Origin: Ideonella_A sp963843805
Lineage (GTDB): Bacteria > Pseudomonadota > Gammaproteobacteria > Burkholderiales > Burkholderiaceae_C
NCBI GenBank assembly: GCA_963843805.1
Contig: CAWJLY010000004.1
Location: 62,001 to 126,000, forward strand
Length of the DNA stretch: 64,000 bases
Direction of reading: 5' to 3'
Both the position numbers and the translations under genes were made by a program. Under the pieces are notes generated by a model. The model had not been told where the DNA came from, did no database searches, and saw only the letters and a list, made by a program, of their open reading frames with translations. How positions within the stretch are numbered: position 1 is the stretch's first letter; each line of letters opens with the position of its first letter. Of the stretch, positions 47,985 to 55,988 are shown piece after piece.

Positions 47985-48053
47985 GTGGGAGTGCCTTCAG
48001 GCACGATGGAGCAGCTCGCAAGGCGGCAATCGGGCCTTGAGGCCCTCCCACAG
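47985..48053. repeat. REP-type inverted doublet (family A) between ligD-like gene and ku
   Basis: GTGGGAGTGCCTTCAGGCAC (47985 on) and, inverted, ATCGGGCCTTGAGGCCCTCC (48029 on). Both are variants of the TGTGGGAGCGCCTTCAGGCG family seen at 50601, 53166, 55065, 55132, 55177 and 55893. Confidence 0.8.
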
Positions 48054-48163
48054 CAACAAGCCCGATCGTTGCGTGTACGCCAATTCAAACTGGTCAACAT
48101 ACCCACCACGCCGTATCCTCGCAACCCCGGCACGCATTCGGCAGCATCAAAGGATTCAACCCC

Positions 48164-49096
48164 ATGGCCGCTCGTTCAATTGCCTCGCTGACGCTCAGCT
48201 TCGGCCTCGTCAGTATTCCCGTCAAGCTGTATTCGGCAACCGAATCGGCATCGACGATCCGTTTCAATCTGCTCTCGAAAGACGGCTCGCGGCTGAAGCA
48301 GCAATATGTATCCGAGCAGACCGGCAAGGTGGTCGAGCGCTCGGAAATGGTCAAGGGTTACGAGTTCGACAAAGACCGCTTCGTCTTGTTCACACCCGAA
48401 GAGCTGAAAGCGCTCGACGAAGGCGCCAGCCACGTGATCGACATCGTCGCCTTCGTGCCGCAGCAGACGGTCGACCCGATCTTCTACGACAAGGCCTACC
48501 TGCTGGCGCCCGACAAGCGTGGCGGCAAGCCCTACGCGCTGCTGCGCGAGGCAATGCAGGAAAGCGGCCGCTGCGCGCTGGCGCGCTGGAGCTGGAAATC
48601 CAAGCAATATGTGGTGCAGGTGCGCGCGGTCGAAGACGGCCTGGTGCTGCAGCAACTGCTGTATGCCGACGAGGTGCGCTCGCTGAAGGATCTGAATATC
48701 GAGGATGTCGACGTCTCGCAGCCTGAATTGAAACTCGCTCTGCAACTGATCGACCAGATCGCCGAAGACGCCTTCGACCCCAGCGCCTTCAAGGACGAAG
48801 AAAAAAACCGCATCCTGGCCGCCATCGACGAAAAGGTCGCCGGCAAACAGGTGGTGGCCTCCGCCCAGCGCGAAGAATCCACCGGCAGCGCCCAGGTGAT
48901 CGACTTGATGGACGCGCTGCGCGCCAGCCTGGGTAGCAAGGGCGGCTCCTCATCAGCCAAGGCCGCCAGCGCGCCGGCGAAAAAAGCCGCCACCAAAAAG
49001 GCGGCTTCGGCAGACGCCACCGCCGATCGCAAATCCGCCCGCCGTGCCGCGCCACAAGCCGACAAGGAGCCTGCGCGCAAACGCGCGAGTAGCTGA
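48164..49096 (+). CDS. ku: DNA end-binding protein Ku
   Basis: A 310-residue prokaryotic Ku that binds double-strand ends and recruits LigD. It opens MAARSIASLTLSFGLVSIPV, with LFTPEELKALDEGASHVIDI, FVPQQTVDPIFYDKAYLL and LVLQQLLYADEVRSL of the Ku barrel. The last 60 residues are a Lys/Ala/Arg-rich tail that probably binds DNA. It follows the polymerase gene on the same strand but 189 bases later, with a repeat doublet between, so it may have its own promoter. Together they form a minimal end-joining module lacking a ligase in this window. Confidence 0.95.
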   Translation: MAARSIASLTLSFGLVSIPVKLYSATESASTIRFNLLSKDGSRLKQQYVSEQTGKVVERSEMVKGYEFDKDRFVLFTPEELKALDEGASHVIDIVAFVPQQTVDPIFYDKAYLLAPDKRGGKPYALLREAMQESGRCALARWSWKSKQYVVQVRAVEDGLVLQQLLYADEVRSLKDLNIEDVDVSQPELKLALQLIDQIAEDAFDPSAFKDEEKNRILAAIDEKVAGKQVVASAQREESTGSAQVIDLMDALRASLGSKGGSSSAKAASAPAKKAATKKAASADATADRKSARRAAPQADKEPARKRASS

Positions 49097-49120
49097 GCCT
49101 GATCTGTCACGCAGCCTCGC

Positions 49121-50119
49121 CCGCAGCCGGGCATGCCCCCCCTACTGCCCCCTCTCCCCTGTACCCGGGGGAGAGGGCTGGGGTGAGGGGGTCTCACCCA
49201 AGCACCACCCTCACCCCAGCCCTCACCCGCACGCTGGAGTCGGCAGGCGTTATCACGATCCGCGGAGGGGGGCAGAGCTATTCCCCATCCTCTTCCGATA
49301 TGCGGCAAGCCCACTCCTCCCCAACCTTTCCCGCGGCCGGGCATGCCCCCTACTGCCCCCTCTCCCCTGTACCCGGGGGAGAGGGTTGGGGTGAGGGGAT
49401 CGCACCCAAGCACCACCCTCACCCCAGCCCTCTCCCGCCCGCGGGAGAGGGGGCGCACCATTCCCCACCCTCTTCCGATATGCGGCAAGCACACTCCTCC
49501 CCAACCACTCCCGCGCTCTCCCGCGGCCGGGCATGCCCCCTACTGCCCCCTCTCCCCTGTACCCGGGGGAGAGGGTTGGGGTGAGGGGGTCGCACCCAAG
49601 CACCACCCTCACCCCAGCCCTCTCCCGCCCGCGGGAGAGGGGGCACACTATTCCGCCACCCTCTTCCGTATGCGGCAGAGCCCACTCCTCCCCAACCTTT
49701 CCCGCTGCCGGGCAGGCCCCGCTGCCCCCTCTCCCCTGTACCCGGGGGAGAGGGTTGGGGTGAGGGGGTCTCACCCAACCACCACCCTCACCCCAGCCCT
49801 CTCCCGCACGCGGGAGAGGGGGCAGCACTATTCCGCGCCCCCTTCCGTATGCGGCAAGCCCACTCCTCCCCAACCTTCCCGCGGCCGGGCATGCCCCCTA
49901 CTGCCCCCTCTCCCCTGTACCCGGGGGAGAGGGTTGGGGTGAGGGGGTCGCACCCCCGCACCACCCTCACCCCAGCCCTCTCCCGCCCGCGGGAGAGGGG
50001 CAGACTATTCCGCACCCCTCTTCCGTATGCGGCAAGCACACTCCTCCCCAACCTCTCCCGCAGCCGGGCACGCCCCCTCTCCCCTGTACCCGGGGGAGAG
50101 GGTCGGGGTGAGGGGGCTG
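49121..50119. repeat. array of six large hairpin repeat units after ku
   Basis: The landmark CCCCTGTACCCGGGGGAG recurs with its GTACCC at 49161, 49369, 49559, 49738, 49917 and 50086, so units are about 170-208 bases. Each full unit has a left part (GCCCCCTCTCCC-loop-GGGGGAGAGGG then TTGGGGTGAGGG) and a right part (CCCTCACCCCAGCCCTCTCCC-type strand, then a GCGGGAGAGGGGGC strand). The two parts are reverse complements, so a unit can fold as two hairpins or as one large cruciform. Spacers of about 80 bases carry CTTCCGTATGCGGCA and CACTCCTCCCCAACC. The region has no credible gene, although translations of it are open in several frames. Confidence 0.9.
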
Positions 50120-50169
50120 TGCCGCAACAAGCGCTCCACTGAACCTGATTACTCGTCCACGCTGCGAAC

Positions 50170-51145
50170 GTGACCACCATCCATCCCTACTCCCTGCGCC
50201 AACTCGAGCAAATGCTCGGCCTGCCGAGGGCGGTCATCTCGAGCCTGATCGCGGCCGGCTTCGTCACCCCGCAACGTGGCCCGCACAACGCCTACCGGTT
50301 TTCGTTCCAGGATGTGGTGCTGCTGCGCACCGCGCATCAGCTGCGCGAGGCCAACATCCCCCAGCGCCGGCTGCTGCGTTCGCTGAAACAACTCAAGGCC
50401 AAACTGCCCGCCGAATTGCCGCTCAGCGGCCTGCGCATCAAGGTGATCGGCAACGATGTCGCCGTGCGCGACGCCGACGCGCAATGGGAGGCGCCGAGCG
50501 GGCAACTGGTGATGGATTTCGAAGTGATGGCGCCGGCCGCCGCGGGTGGCCAGATCCACACCGGTGATTTCGCAGGACCGGCTACAGCCGCTGCTCCCTC
50601 TGTGGGAGCGCCTTCAGGCGCGATATCTGCGCAGGGCACGGTAGCTATCGCGCCTGAAGGCGCTCCCACAAAAGCGCGCTCCGACAAAAGCTGCACCCAA
50701 AAAAGGCGCTGCCACAGCTGAAGACCGACAAATCGGTGCCGATCTCTACCGCCTGGCCCTTCGGCAAGAATCCGCCGGCCATTCCAGGCAAGCCGCCAAG
50801 ACCTACCGCCAACTCCTCGCTGCCGACCCCGCCCACACCGACGCCGCGATCAACCTGAGCGCGCTGCTTTGCGACGGCGGCAATTGCGCCGAGGCCGTGG
50901 CCATCTGTGACCGCGCCATCGCCGCCGGCAGCGACCACATCGCCCTGCTGCACTTCAACCGCGCCATCGCACTGGAAGACCTGCCCGACCGCGACCGCGA
51001 CGCTCAACAGGCCTACCAACGCAGCCTCGAGCTCGACCCGACACTGGCCGACGCCCACTACAACCTGGCCCGCCTGCACGAAAAGCTAGGCCACCAGCAG
51101 GCCGCGCTGCGTCATTTCAGTGCGTATCGGCGGTTGCAGCGGTAA
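50170..51145 (+). CDS. MerR-family regulator with TPR C-terminus, interrupted by a REP doublet and frameshift
   Basis: The first frame starts with GTG 50170 and encodes a MerR-type helix-turn-helix: HPYSLRQLEQMLGLPRAVIS, GPHNAYRFSFQDVVLLRTAH, IPQRRLLRSLKQLK. It runs to 50721 through a REP doublet (50601-50670), reading SVGAPSGAIS and IAPEGAPTKA there. The next frame, open from 50645, encodes RQIGADLYRLALRQESAGHS and tetratricopeptide repeats, AAKTYRQLLAADPAHTDAAI, LHFNRAIALEDLPDRD, QAYQRSLELDPTLADAHYNL, to 51145. In related bacteria the MerR and TPR parts are one protein, so insertion of the repeat or a later indel probably split it. Confidence 0.75.
50601..50670. repeat. REP-type inverted doublet (family A) inside a coding region
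   Basis: The two 24-base copies, TGTGGGAGCGCCTTCAGGCG... at 50601-50624 and its exact reverse complement at 50647-50670, face each other across 22 bases. This is the most perfect doublet of family A in the window and lies in the linker between the MerR and TPR parts of the gene. Confidence 0.9.
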
Positions 51146-51283
51146 GTGCCTTGGATGCGGTTGCGATCATCATTGGCCTGATCTCGCCCCGAAAAACCGA
51201 CCCGTAGCGCGTCAGTTCGTGCCGCAGCCAGCCCTCGCCAGTGACGGCTTGGTCAGGCAGCCTGCGCCGCACGCATCAAGCGC

Positions 51284-51763
51284 TCACGGCCCCAGCACGA
51301 CAAGCCGTGGAAAATAACTCGAATACCCTGCTGGATCGCGTGTCAGCACGCTCAGGTTTGCAACCGCCGCATGTGCGCCGATGAAAAAATCTGGCAGCGG
51401 CAAAAGTCTGGTTCCACCTTTGCGCCGATACACGTTGAAAGCTGCCGCCGCCAATGCCGAGCACGACCAAGGCAGCCCGCTGCGCTGAACCTCATAGACA
51501 TCGAGCAATTCGTCCAGCGCCTGCACATTCGTGCCCGGCACGAGCAGTTCGGTATAAATGATCAGGTTGACGTGCAGCGGCGCTTTCTCGCTGCAGCGTT
51601 GGATTTCCTCTACGGCCCATTCGTGCCAGACGCTGGCCGCGTCGATGCAGTCAATCCAGATGTTGGTGTCAACCAGCACACCGGCACTGCCGTCATAGCG
51701 CGCCAGATCAACGGCGGCCACGGCGCGGGCTTGCGGTGGCAGCGGCGGTTGTTTCGTCCGCAC
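51284..51763 (-). CDS. VapC-like PIN-domain toxin
   Basis: A PIN ribonuclease of up to 159 residues. Metal-site residues are in GVLVDTNIWIDCID, IIYTELLVPG (Glu), PLPDFFIGAHAAVANL (Asp) and VLTRDPAGYSSYFP (Asp). The apparent start is GTG 51763, overlapping the antitoxin end by 56 bases; a shorter start within the first 25 residues is possible. It follows an AbrB-type antitoxin, an arrangement known for VapBC. Confidence 0.85.
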   Translation of the reverse strand: MRTKQPPLPPQARAVAAVDLARYDGSAGVLVDTNIWIDCIDAASVWHEWAVEEIQRCSEKAPLHVNLIIYTELLVPGTNVQALDELLDVYEVQRSGLPWSCSALAAAAFNVYRRKGGTRLLPLPDFFIGAHAAVANLSVLTRDPAGYSSYFPRLVVLGP

Positions 51764-52007
51764 CTCGGAGGAAGTCCATGATGTCCTGCGCTCCCAACTG
51801 CCTGAACTCGGGGCTCAAGCTGCTGCGAACCTTGGCGGCCGCCTGGCGCAGCTTCTCACGTCGATCGTCCTTCACGTTGCTGGACACCGGGGTGATCACG
51901 ATCTTGCCCCCGTCAAGGCTGAACGAGACCTCGCTTCCGGGAAGCACCCCAGCTGCCGTACGAATGTGCTTCGGTATGGTGACCTGGCCCTTTTCAGTGA
52001 CATGCAT
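51708..52007 (-). CDS. AbrB-type antitoxin
   Basis: A 99-residue swapped-hairpin DNA-binding protein. It begins MHVTEKGQVTIPKHIRTAAG, then VLPGSEVSFSLDGGKIVITP, the AbrB/MazE fold. The tail REKLRQAAAKVRSSLSPEF should hold the toxin. ATG 52007 is preceded by AAGGTGA. The gene sits just upstream of, and overlaps, the VapC gene. The very long open frame around it upstream is a shadow. Confidence 0.85.
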   Translation of the reverse strand: MHVTEKGQVTIPKHIRTAAGVLPGSEVSFSLDGGKIVITPVSSNVKDDRREKLRQAAAKVRSSLSPEFRQLGAQDIMDFLRGADETTAAATASPRRGRR

Positions 52008-52292
52008 GTGGTTCACCTTGTTTTGGTAAGAATTGGAAGTAGGAATCCTACCGCAACCCGTTGCCCCGTGGGACTGCGCGGCGATGCAGCCGCTGGCGTG
52101 ACGGCTGCTGGCGACTTCCAGGGGACGCGACTCGATACTCGATGCTCGACCCGCTGACTGTTGGGCTGATAACCAGTTGCTTTGCGGCAGCCGCTGCGCA
52201 GTGCTGCGGCCTCCCATAAATCGCGGAACCGCTGGCATCATCACCCCCGCAGGCCGGATCTGTGTAGACTCTTGTGCGAGGAGACACACATC

Positions 52293-52493
52293 ATGGCGAC
52301 CAATCTTGCGATCGACCCCGACCTGCTTGACAAGGCGCTTCTGGTCAGCGGCGAGCGCACCAAAAAGGCCGCGGTAACCAAAGCGCTGGAGGAGTTCATC
52401 GCCCGCCGGCAACAGCACCGGGTTCTCGAACTGCTGGGCAAGCTCGAATGGGATCAATCTTTCAACTACAAGGCCGAGCGCTCCCGCGAATGA
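52293..52493 (+). CDS. VapB-type antitoxin
   Basis: A 66-residue antitoxin: MATNLAIDPDLLDKALLVSG, then KKAAVTKALEEFIARRQQHR, a ribbon-helix-helix pattern of the VapB type 2 (DUF2191) family. The tail KLEWDQSFNYKAERSRE is the usual toxin-binding end. GCGAGGAGA precedes ATG 52293. The VapC gene begins 35 bases after its stop. Confidence 0.87.
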   Translation: MATNLAIDPDLLDKALLVSGERTKKAAVTKALEEFIARRQQHRVLELLGKLEWDQSFNYKAERSRE

Positions 52494-52527
52494 CCGCGCC
52501 AGACAGCCAAGCCTGAAGGTTGCGAGC

Positions 52528-52953
52528 ATGACGCTTTTTGTCGACACCAGCGTCTGGTCTCTGGCTCTGCGGCGCGATGGGTCAGGCAGCGAGCCCGAAG
52601 TCAAAGCCCTCATCGACGCGCTCCGCGGATTCGATGGGGTCGTCACCACCGGCCTGGTGTTGCAGGAACTGTTGCAAGGGTTCAGCGGCCCGAAGGCTGC
52701 CGCCTCGATCATCGAGCGTTTCGCCGCGCTCGCCATCGTGCAACCCGATCGCGACGACCACATTGCCGCCGCGCAGCTTCGCAACAAATGTCGCAAAGCC
52801 GGTGTGCAGCTCGGCACGGTCGACGCCTTGATCGCGCAACTGTGCATTTCCAACGAACTGACCTTGCTGACGACCGACAAGGATTTCACCCACGCCGCCG
52901 GCCACTGTGACCTGGCGGTGTGGCCGACCGAGCGCCGAACCCGGCCGCGCTGA
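52528..52953 (+). CDS. VapC-type PIN-domain toxin
   Basis: A 141-residue PIN ribonuclease, partner of the VapB gene at 52293. It shows MTLFVDTSVWSLALRR, TTGLVLQELLQG, VQLGTVDALIAQLCI and LLTTDKDFTHAAGH, with the four acidic positions of the family. The last codons and stop lie inside a 51-base stretch copied from the HAD gene at 56481-56531, so its natural C-terminus may have been altered at that junction. Confidence 0.9.
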   Translation: MTLFVDTSVWSLALRRDGSGSEPEVKALIDALRGFDGVVTTGLVLQELLQGFSGPKAAASIIERFAALAIVQPDRDDHIAAAQLRNKCRKAGVQLGTVDALIAQLCISNELTLLTTDKDFTHAAGHCDLAVWPTERRTRPR

Positions 52954-53274
52954 TCCTGCGCGAACCCAACAGCAGCCCGAACCAGGGCAACGAGCCGTGA
53001 GCACGTCGGCCGGCGAGGGCTCGCGGCAGCAGAGCATCGTTCAGGACGAAGTGGGGCGGGTCTGATCAAACGAATCGGGATCACAAGCAATCGGCACCGC
53101 AGAGGTGCTGCACTGCTGCGGATCCGGCGCCACAGAGTTGAACCGCCCCGCTCTTTAACCTGAACTGTGGGAGCGCCTTCAGACGCGATTCCCGGCCAGG
53201 CACACCGCCATCGGGCCTGCAGGCAGCCTGCCGAACGCAAACAATCGCGCTCATTCGCGCGCGCATCGTGGGGA
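52954..53274. other. intergenic region with HAD-gene fragment and a single REP
   Basis: No gene. Bases 52944-52994 match 56481-56531, in the HAD gene, at 48 of 51 positions. A family A REP copy (TGTGGGAGCGCCTTCAGACG...) lies at 53166-53189. The rest has no recognisable feature. Confidence 0.75.
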
Positions 53275-53847
53275 CTACCGCAGCGGTGCACTGGCAGCCG
53301 CGGCCACAGCCTTCACGTGCGCGATCGCGACCTGATCCAGCGCGGCCAGGCCCGCCTCAAGATCGATGGCGGGGCATGCGGTGCGTGCGCCCAACAATGA
53401 CTTGATTCGGTCGACCGGGCGCAATGGCTCGTCGATCGACCAACTGACTTTGGTGGCGCCGGGCAATCTGTCAAAGCGAAAGGTCATCTGGCGCGGGGCA
53501 CATGCGGCCAGGTCATGCTCGACGACGACACAGATGCGGCTGGGCAACTCGCTGCAGGTCATGACCATTCGCCCATCGTTGAACTGCGGATTGCCGGTCC
53601 AGCCGTATACCGAGTTCAGGCCATTGTTCGGGCCGTCGAACGTCCGCTTGACGGTTTGCCTTTCCTTCTCCCACGGAGCCCAGCCGGGCCAGGCATGGAA
53701 ATCATTCACATTGACGAAGACAACTTCGGCCGGCGCAGCGACAGTGCGGCTGCGCGCAATGTGTGCACTGGCCGGCAGAAGCAAGAACCCGCCAATGGCG
53801 GCGATTGCAATGAGAACGGACAGTGACAGCAGCAATTTGCGGGTCAT
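53275..53847 (-). CDS. SRPBCC (polyketide cyclase-like) family protein, exported or anchored
   Basis: A 190-residue protein with an N-terminal hydrophobic segment (LLLSLSVLIAIAAIGGFLLLP). The rest is a START/SRPBCC fold: ARSRTVAAPAEVVFVNVNDF, WPGWAPWEKERQTVKRTFDG, MVMTCSELPSRICVVVEH and TKVSWSIDEPL. The family binds hydrophobic ligands; no specific one is suggested. It is divergent from the collagen-like gene with 80 bases between. Confidence 0.85.
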   Translation of the reverse strand: MTRKLLLSLSVLIAIAAIGGFLLLPASAHIARSRTVAAPAEVVFVNVNDFHAWPGWAPWEKERQTVKRTFDGPNNGLNSVYGWTGNPQFNDGRMVMTCSELPSRICVVVEHDLAACAPRQMTFRFDRLPGATKVSWSIDEPLRPVDRIKSLLGARTACPAIDLEAGLAALDQVAIAHVKAVAAAASAPLR

Positions 53848-53927
53848 TTGATGTTCGCAGGTCCCTGATCAGATCAAGCTTTCTTGTCGGCCCTGCGCGG
53901 CATTCTCGTTCAACCTTGGAGGATCAG

Positions 53928-54976
53928 ATGAACAAAGTTCTCGCCATGGCGGCCCTGGGGCTTGTTTCAAACGGCGCAGTCATGACCCCAGTGTCTGCAC
54001 AGTCCAACACCGTGTCTGCCTGCGCAAAAGACAACAGTGTGCGCATCGTTGCGGCCCAGGAAACCTGCAAGAACAACGAGACGCGTGTCAGCTGGAACGT
54101 GTCAGGGCCGCAGGGCCCTGCAGGTCCGGCCGGACCTGCAGGACCGCAGGGTGCGATGGGCCCGCAAGGCTTCCCGGGTCTGACCGGCGCGACTGGGGCG
54201 ATGGGGGCGACCGGGGCAAGCGGGGCTGTCGGGCCCGCCGGCGCCATCGGGCCGCCAGGGCCGTCCGGTGCTGTCGGCGCCACCGGGCCCCAGGGGCCGA
54301 TCGGCCTGACCGGACCAGCCGGCGCGCAAGGACCGGTCGGTCCGCAAGGCAGTCCCGGGCCAGCCGGTCCCTCGGGATCGTCTGGCCCCGCCGGCAACAA
54401 CGGGACAAATGGCGCGCAAGGCCCGCAAGGAGTTCCAGGCCCTGCCGGACCAGCGGGACCTGCCGCTTCGAACTGCCCGGTCGGTACAGGCTATGTCGAC
54501 AACGGCGACGGCACGGTGTGCGACAAGTCAACCGGGCTGATTTGGGAAAAGAAGACATCCGGTACCGGCGGCGTGCACGATGTGACCAACACGTACGCTT
54601 GGTCAGGCGCCAGTTATGGCACGACGAATGGACGCGATGGCACGCTGTTCACAGTCTTTCTGGCGAAGCTGAATTCCGAAGGCACCATCAACTACAGTTC
54701 GATCTGCTTCGCCAACAAGTGCGACTGGCGCATTCCGACGGTGATCGAGTTGAAGTCGATCTTCTTCCTCTCCCCTGCGCGACCAACCCCTGCATCGATC
54801 CGATTTTTGGCCAAACGGGGGTGAACCGCCCATCCCGATACTGGTCGACCAGTTGGGACCTGTACAACCCCGGCGCCGCGCTCAGCGTCAACTTCGGCAC
54901 TGGCGCAGTTCAGTCCGACTACAGGGGTTACGACTCACCAGGCAACTTTGCGCGTGCGGTTCGCGGCGGCCGATGA
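53928..54976 (+). CDS. collagen-like protein with DUF1566/Lcl C-terminal domain, one-base frameshift
   Basis: An exported protein whose signal peptide (MNKVLAMAALGLVSNGAVMT) is preceded by GGAGGATC. After a short globular part with two cysteines come about 38 Gly-X-Y triplets (54105-54465; GPQGPAGPAGPAGPQGAMGP and so on) that should form a collagen triple helix. A DUF1566/Lcl domain follows: GTGYVDNGDGTVCDKSTGLI, WRIPTVIELKSI. As written it ends at 54824. The next frame continues CATNPCIDPIFGQTG and ends NFARAVRGGR at 54976, the usual close of DUF1566. A missing C in the run at about 54770 explains the break. Confidence 0.85.
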
Positions 54977-55064
54977 TGGTCGGTTGAAGAACCTCGATGT
55001 GAGCTTTCGCAGCAGCTTGGCCATTTCGGCTTGAACACTGGCGATCACCGCGGGCACAGCTGCT

Positions 55065-55200
55065 ATCGCGCCTGAAGGCGCTCCCACAAAAAAACCTGTG
55101 CGCGATCGCAAACGGCAAGGAACTGTATTGCTGTGGGAGCGCCTTCAGGCGCGATTGCAGCCGTGGCATGCCACCAATCGCGCCTGAAGGCGCTCCCACA
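55065..55200. repeat. three REP-type palindromes (family A)
   Basis: One copy points left at 55065-55088, and an inverted doublet occupies 55132-55155 and 55177-55200, centred on GCATGCC. All carry the TGTGGGAGCGCCTTCAGGCG core without mismatch. They fill the space between the collagen-like gene and hicB, in which I see no gene (54977-55235). Confidence 0.9.
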
Positions 55201-55235
55201 GAACGCCAGCCCCGACTTGGAAAAAGTGCCCGCCG

Positions 55236-55595
55236 CTACACGGACCCGCCCTTTCGTCCCAAGCCTTCTGCGATGAACGAAAGGACCAGCGTATTGAGCG
55301 ACACCCCCTCCGCCCTGGCACGCGAAGCCAACCGAGCGTGAACCGTTTTCGGCACGCGGGCAACAAACTTGCCCGACGCAACACCACCCCCATTGGGCGC
55401 GGGAACGGGAAGGTGCTTTGATTTCAATGCTGCGATCGTTGCATCCAGCGCATCTTTGCCATTTGCAAGTGCATCTTCGACCGTCTCACCGTCAGAAATG
55501 CAGTCCGCGAAATCCAGATAGCTGATCAGGAACCCGCCACCTTCTTCCGCCGCGAGCGGACGAATCTCGAATGGATATTCAATACGTTTGACCAT
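55236..55595 (-). CDS. hicB: HicB antitoxin
   Basis: A 119-residue antitoxin. The N-terminal half is the partially degraded RNase H-like fold, YPFEIRPLAAEEGGGFLISYLDF followed by CISDGETVEDALANGKDAL. The C-terminal part, FVARVPKTVHARLASRARAE then VSLNTLVLSFIAEGL, is a ribbon-helix-helix DNA-binding domain that should control the operon. It is three bases downstream of hicA. Confidence 0.93.
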   Translation of the reverse strand: MVKRIEYPFEIRPLAAEEGGGFLISYLDFADCISDGETVEDALANGKDALDATIAALKSKHLPVPAPNGGGVASGKFVARVPKTVHARLASRARAEGVSLNTLVLSFIAEGLGRKGGSV

Positions 55596-55598
55596 GGC

Positions 55599-55826
55599 TC
55601 ATGCTCCTTCGACCAGCTCAACGAACTTCTTGACATAGATTGGCTTGATCGGCCGCCGCGCTGGAACAGGCAGCGTCTTGCCGTCAGAACGGACAAAGAC
55701 ACAATGACTCGAGCCTTCGTGGCGCCAATCGATACCGTGTTGACGCGCAACGGTCTGGATCTGCGGCAATGTCCAATCGCGAGGATTGGTCCGCATCGCC
55801 TGCAGAAGCTTTGCGGCAGTGTTCAT
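55599..55826 (-). CDS. hicA: HicA mRNA interferase toxin
   Basis: A 75-residue double-stranded RNA-binding-like toxin that cuts mRNA. The catalytic His is in HEGSSHCVFVRSDG, and LPVPARRPIKPIYVKKFVEL is the usual C-terminal part. The toxin gene precedes the antitoxin gene, the normal order for hicAB. Confidence 0.93.
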   Translation of the reverse strand: MNTAAKLLQAMRTNPRDWTLPQIQTVARQHGIDWRHEGSSHCVFVRSDGKTLPVPARRPIKPIYVKKFVELVEGA

Positions 55827-55892
55827 TGGCCGATGATACTACCGGCAACATCATGGTGTGTGTCATGTGTTTCACCACATGGCACAACTGCA

Positions 55893-55916
55893 ATCGGGCC
55901 TGAAGGCCCTCCCACT
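55893..55916. repeat. single REP-type palindrome (family A)
   Basis: ATCGGGCCTGAAGGCCCTCC and the next four bases are a variant of the family A repeat. It lies between hicA and the HAD gene. Confidence 0.75.
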
Positions 55917-55988
55917 GAAGCCGCGCCTACAAAATTCACGAGAATCCTGCAACCTGGCCTGCCGACCCGTCCGCGTTAAATTACGCCG

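Noticed and set aside
49121..50119. Possible CRISPR array or tandem-repeat proteins
   Set aside because: Units are 170-208 bases with internal palindromes, not 28-37 base repeats with unique spacers, and the translations differ by frame without any gene signals.
51708..53291. A 527-residue minus-strand open frame that includes the AbrB sequence
   Set aside because: Only the last 99 residues, from ATG 52007 with a ribosome binding site, match a family. The rest is antisense to vapBC.
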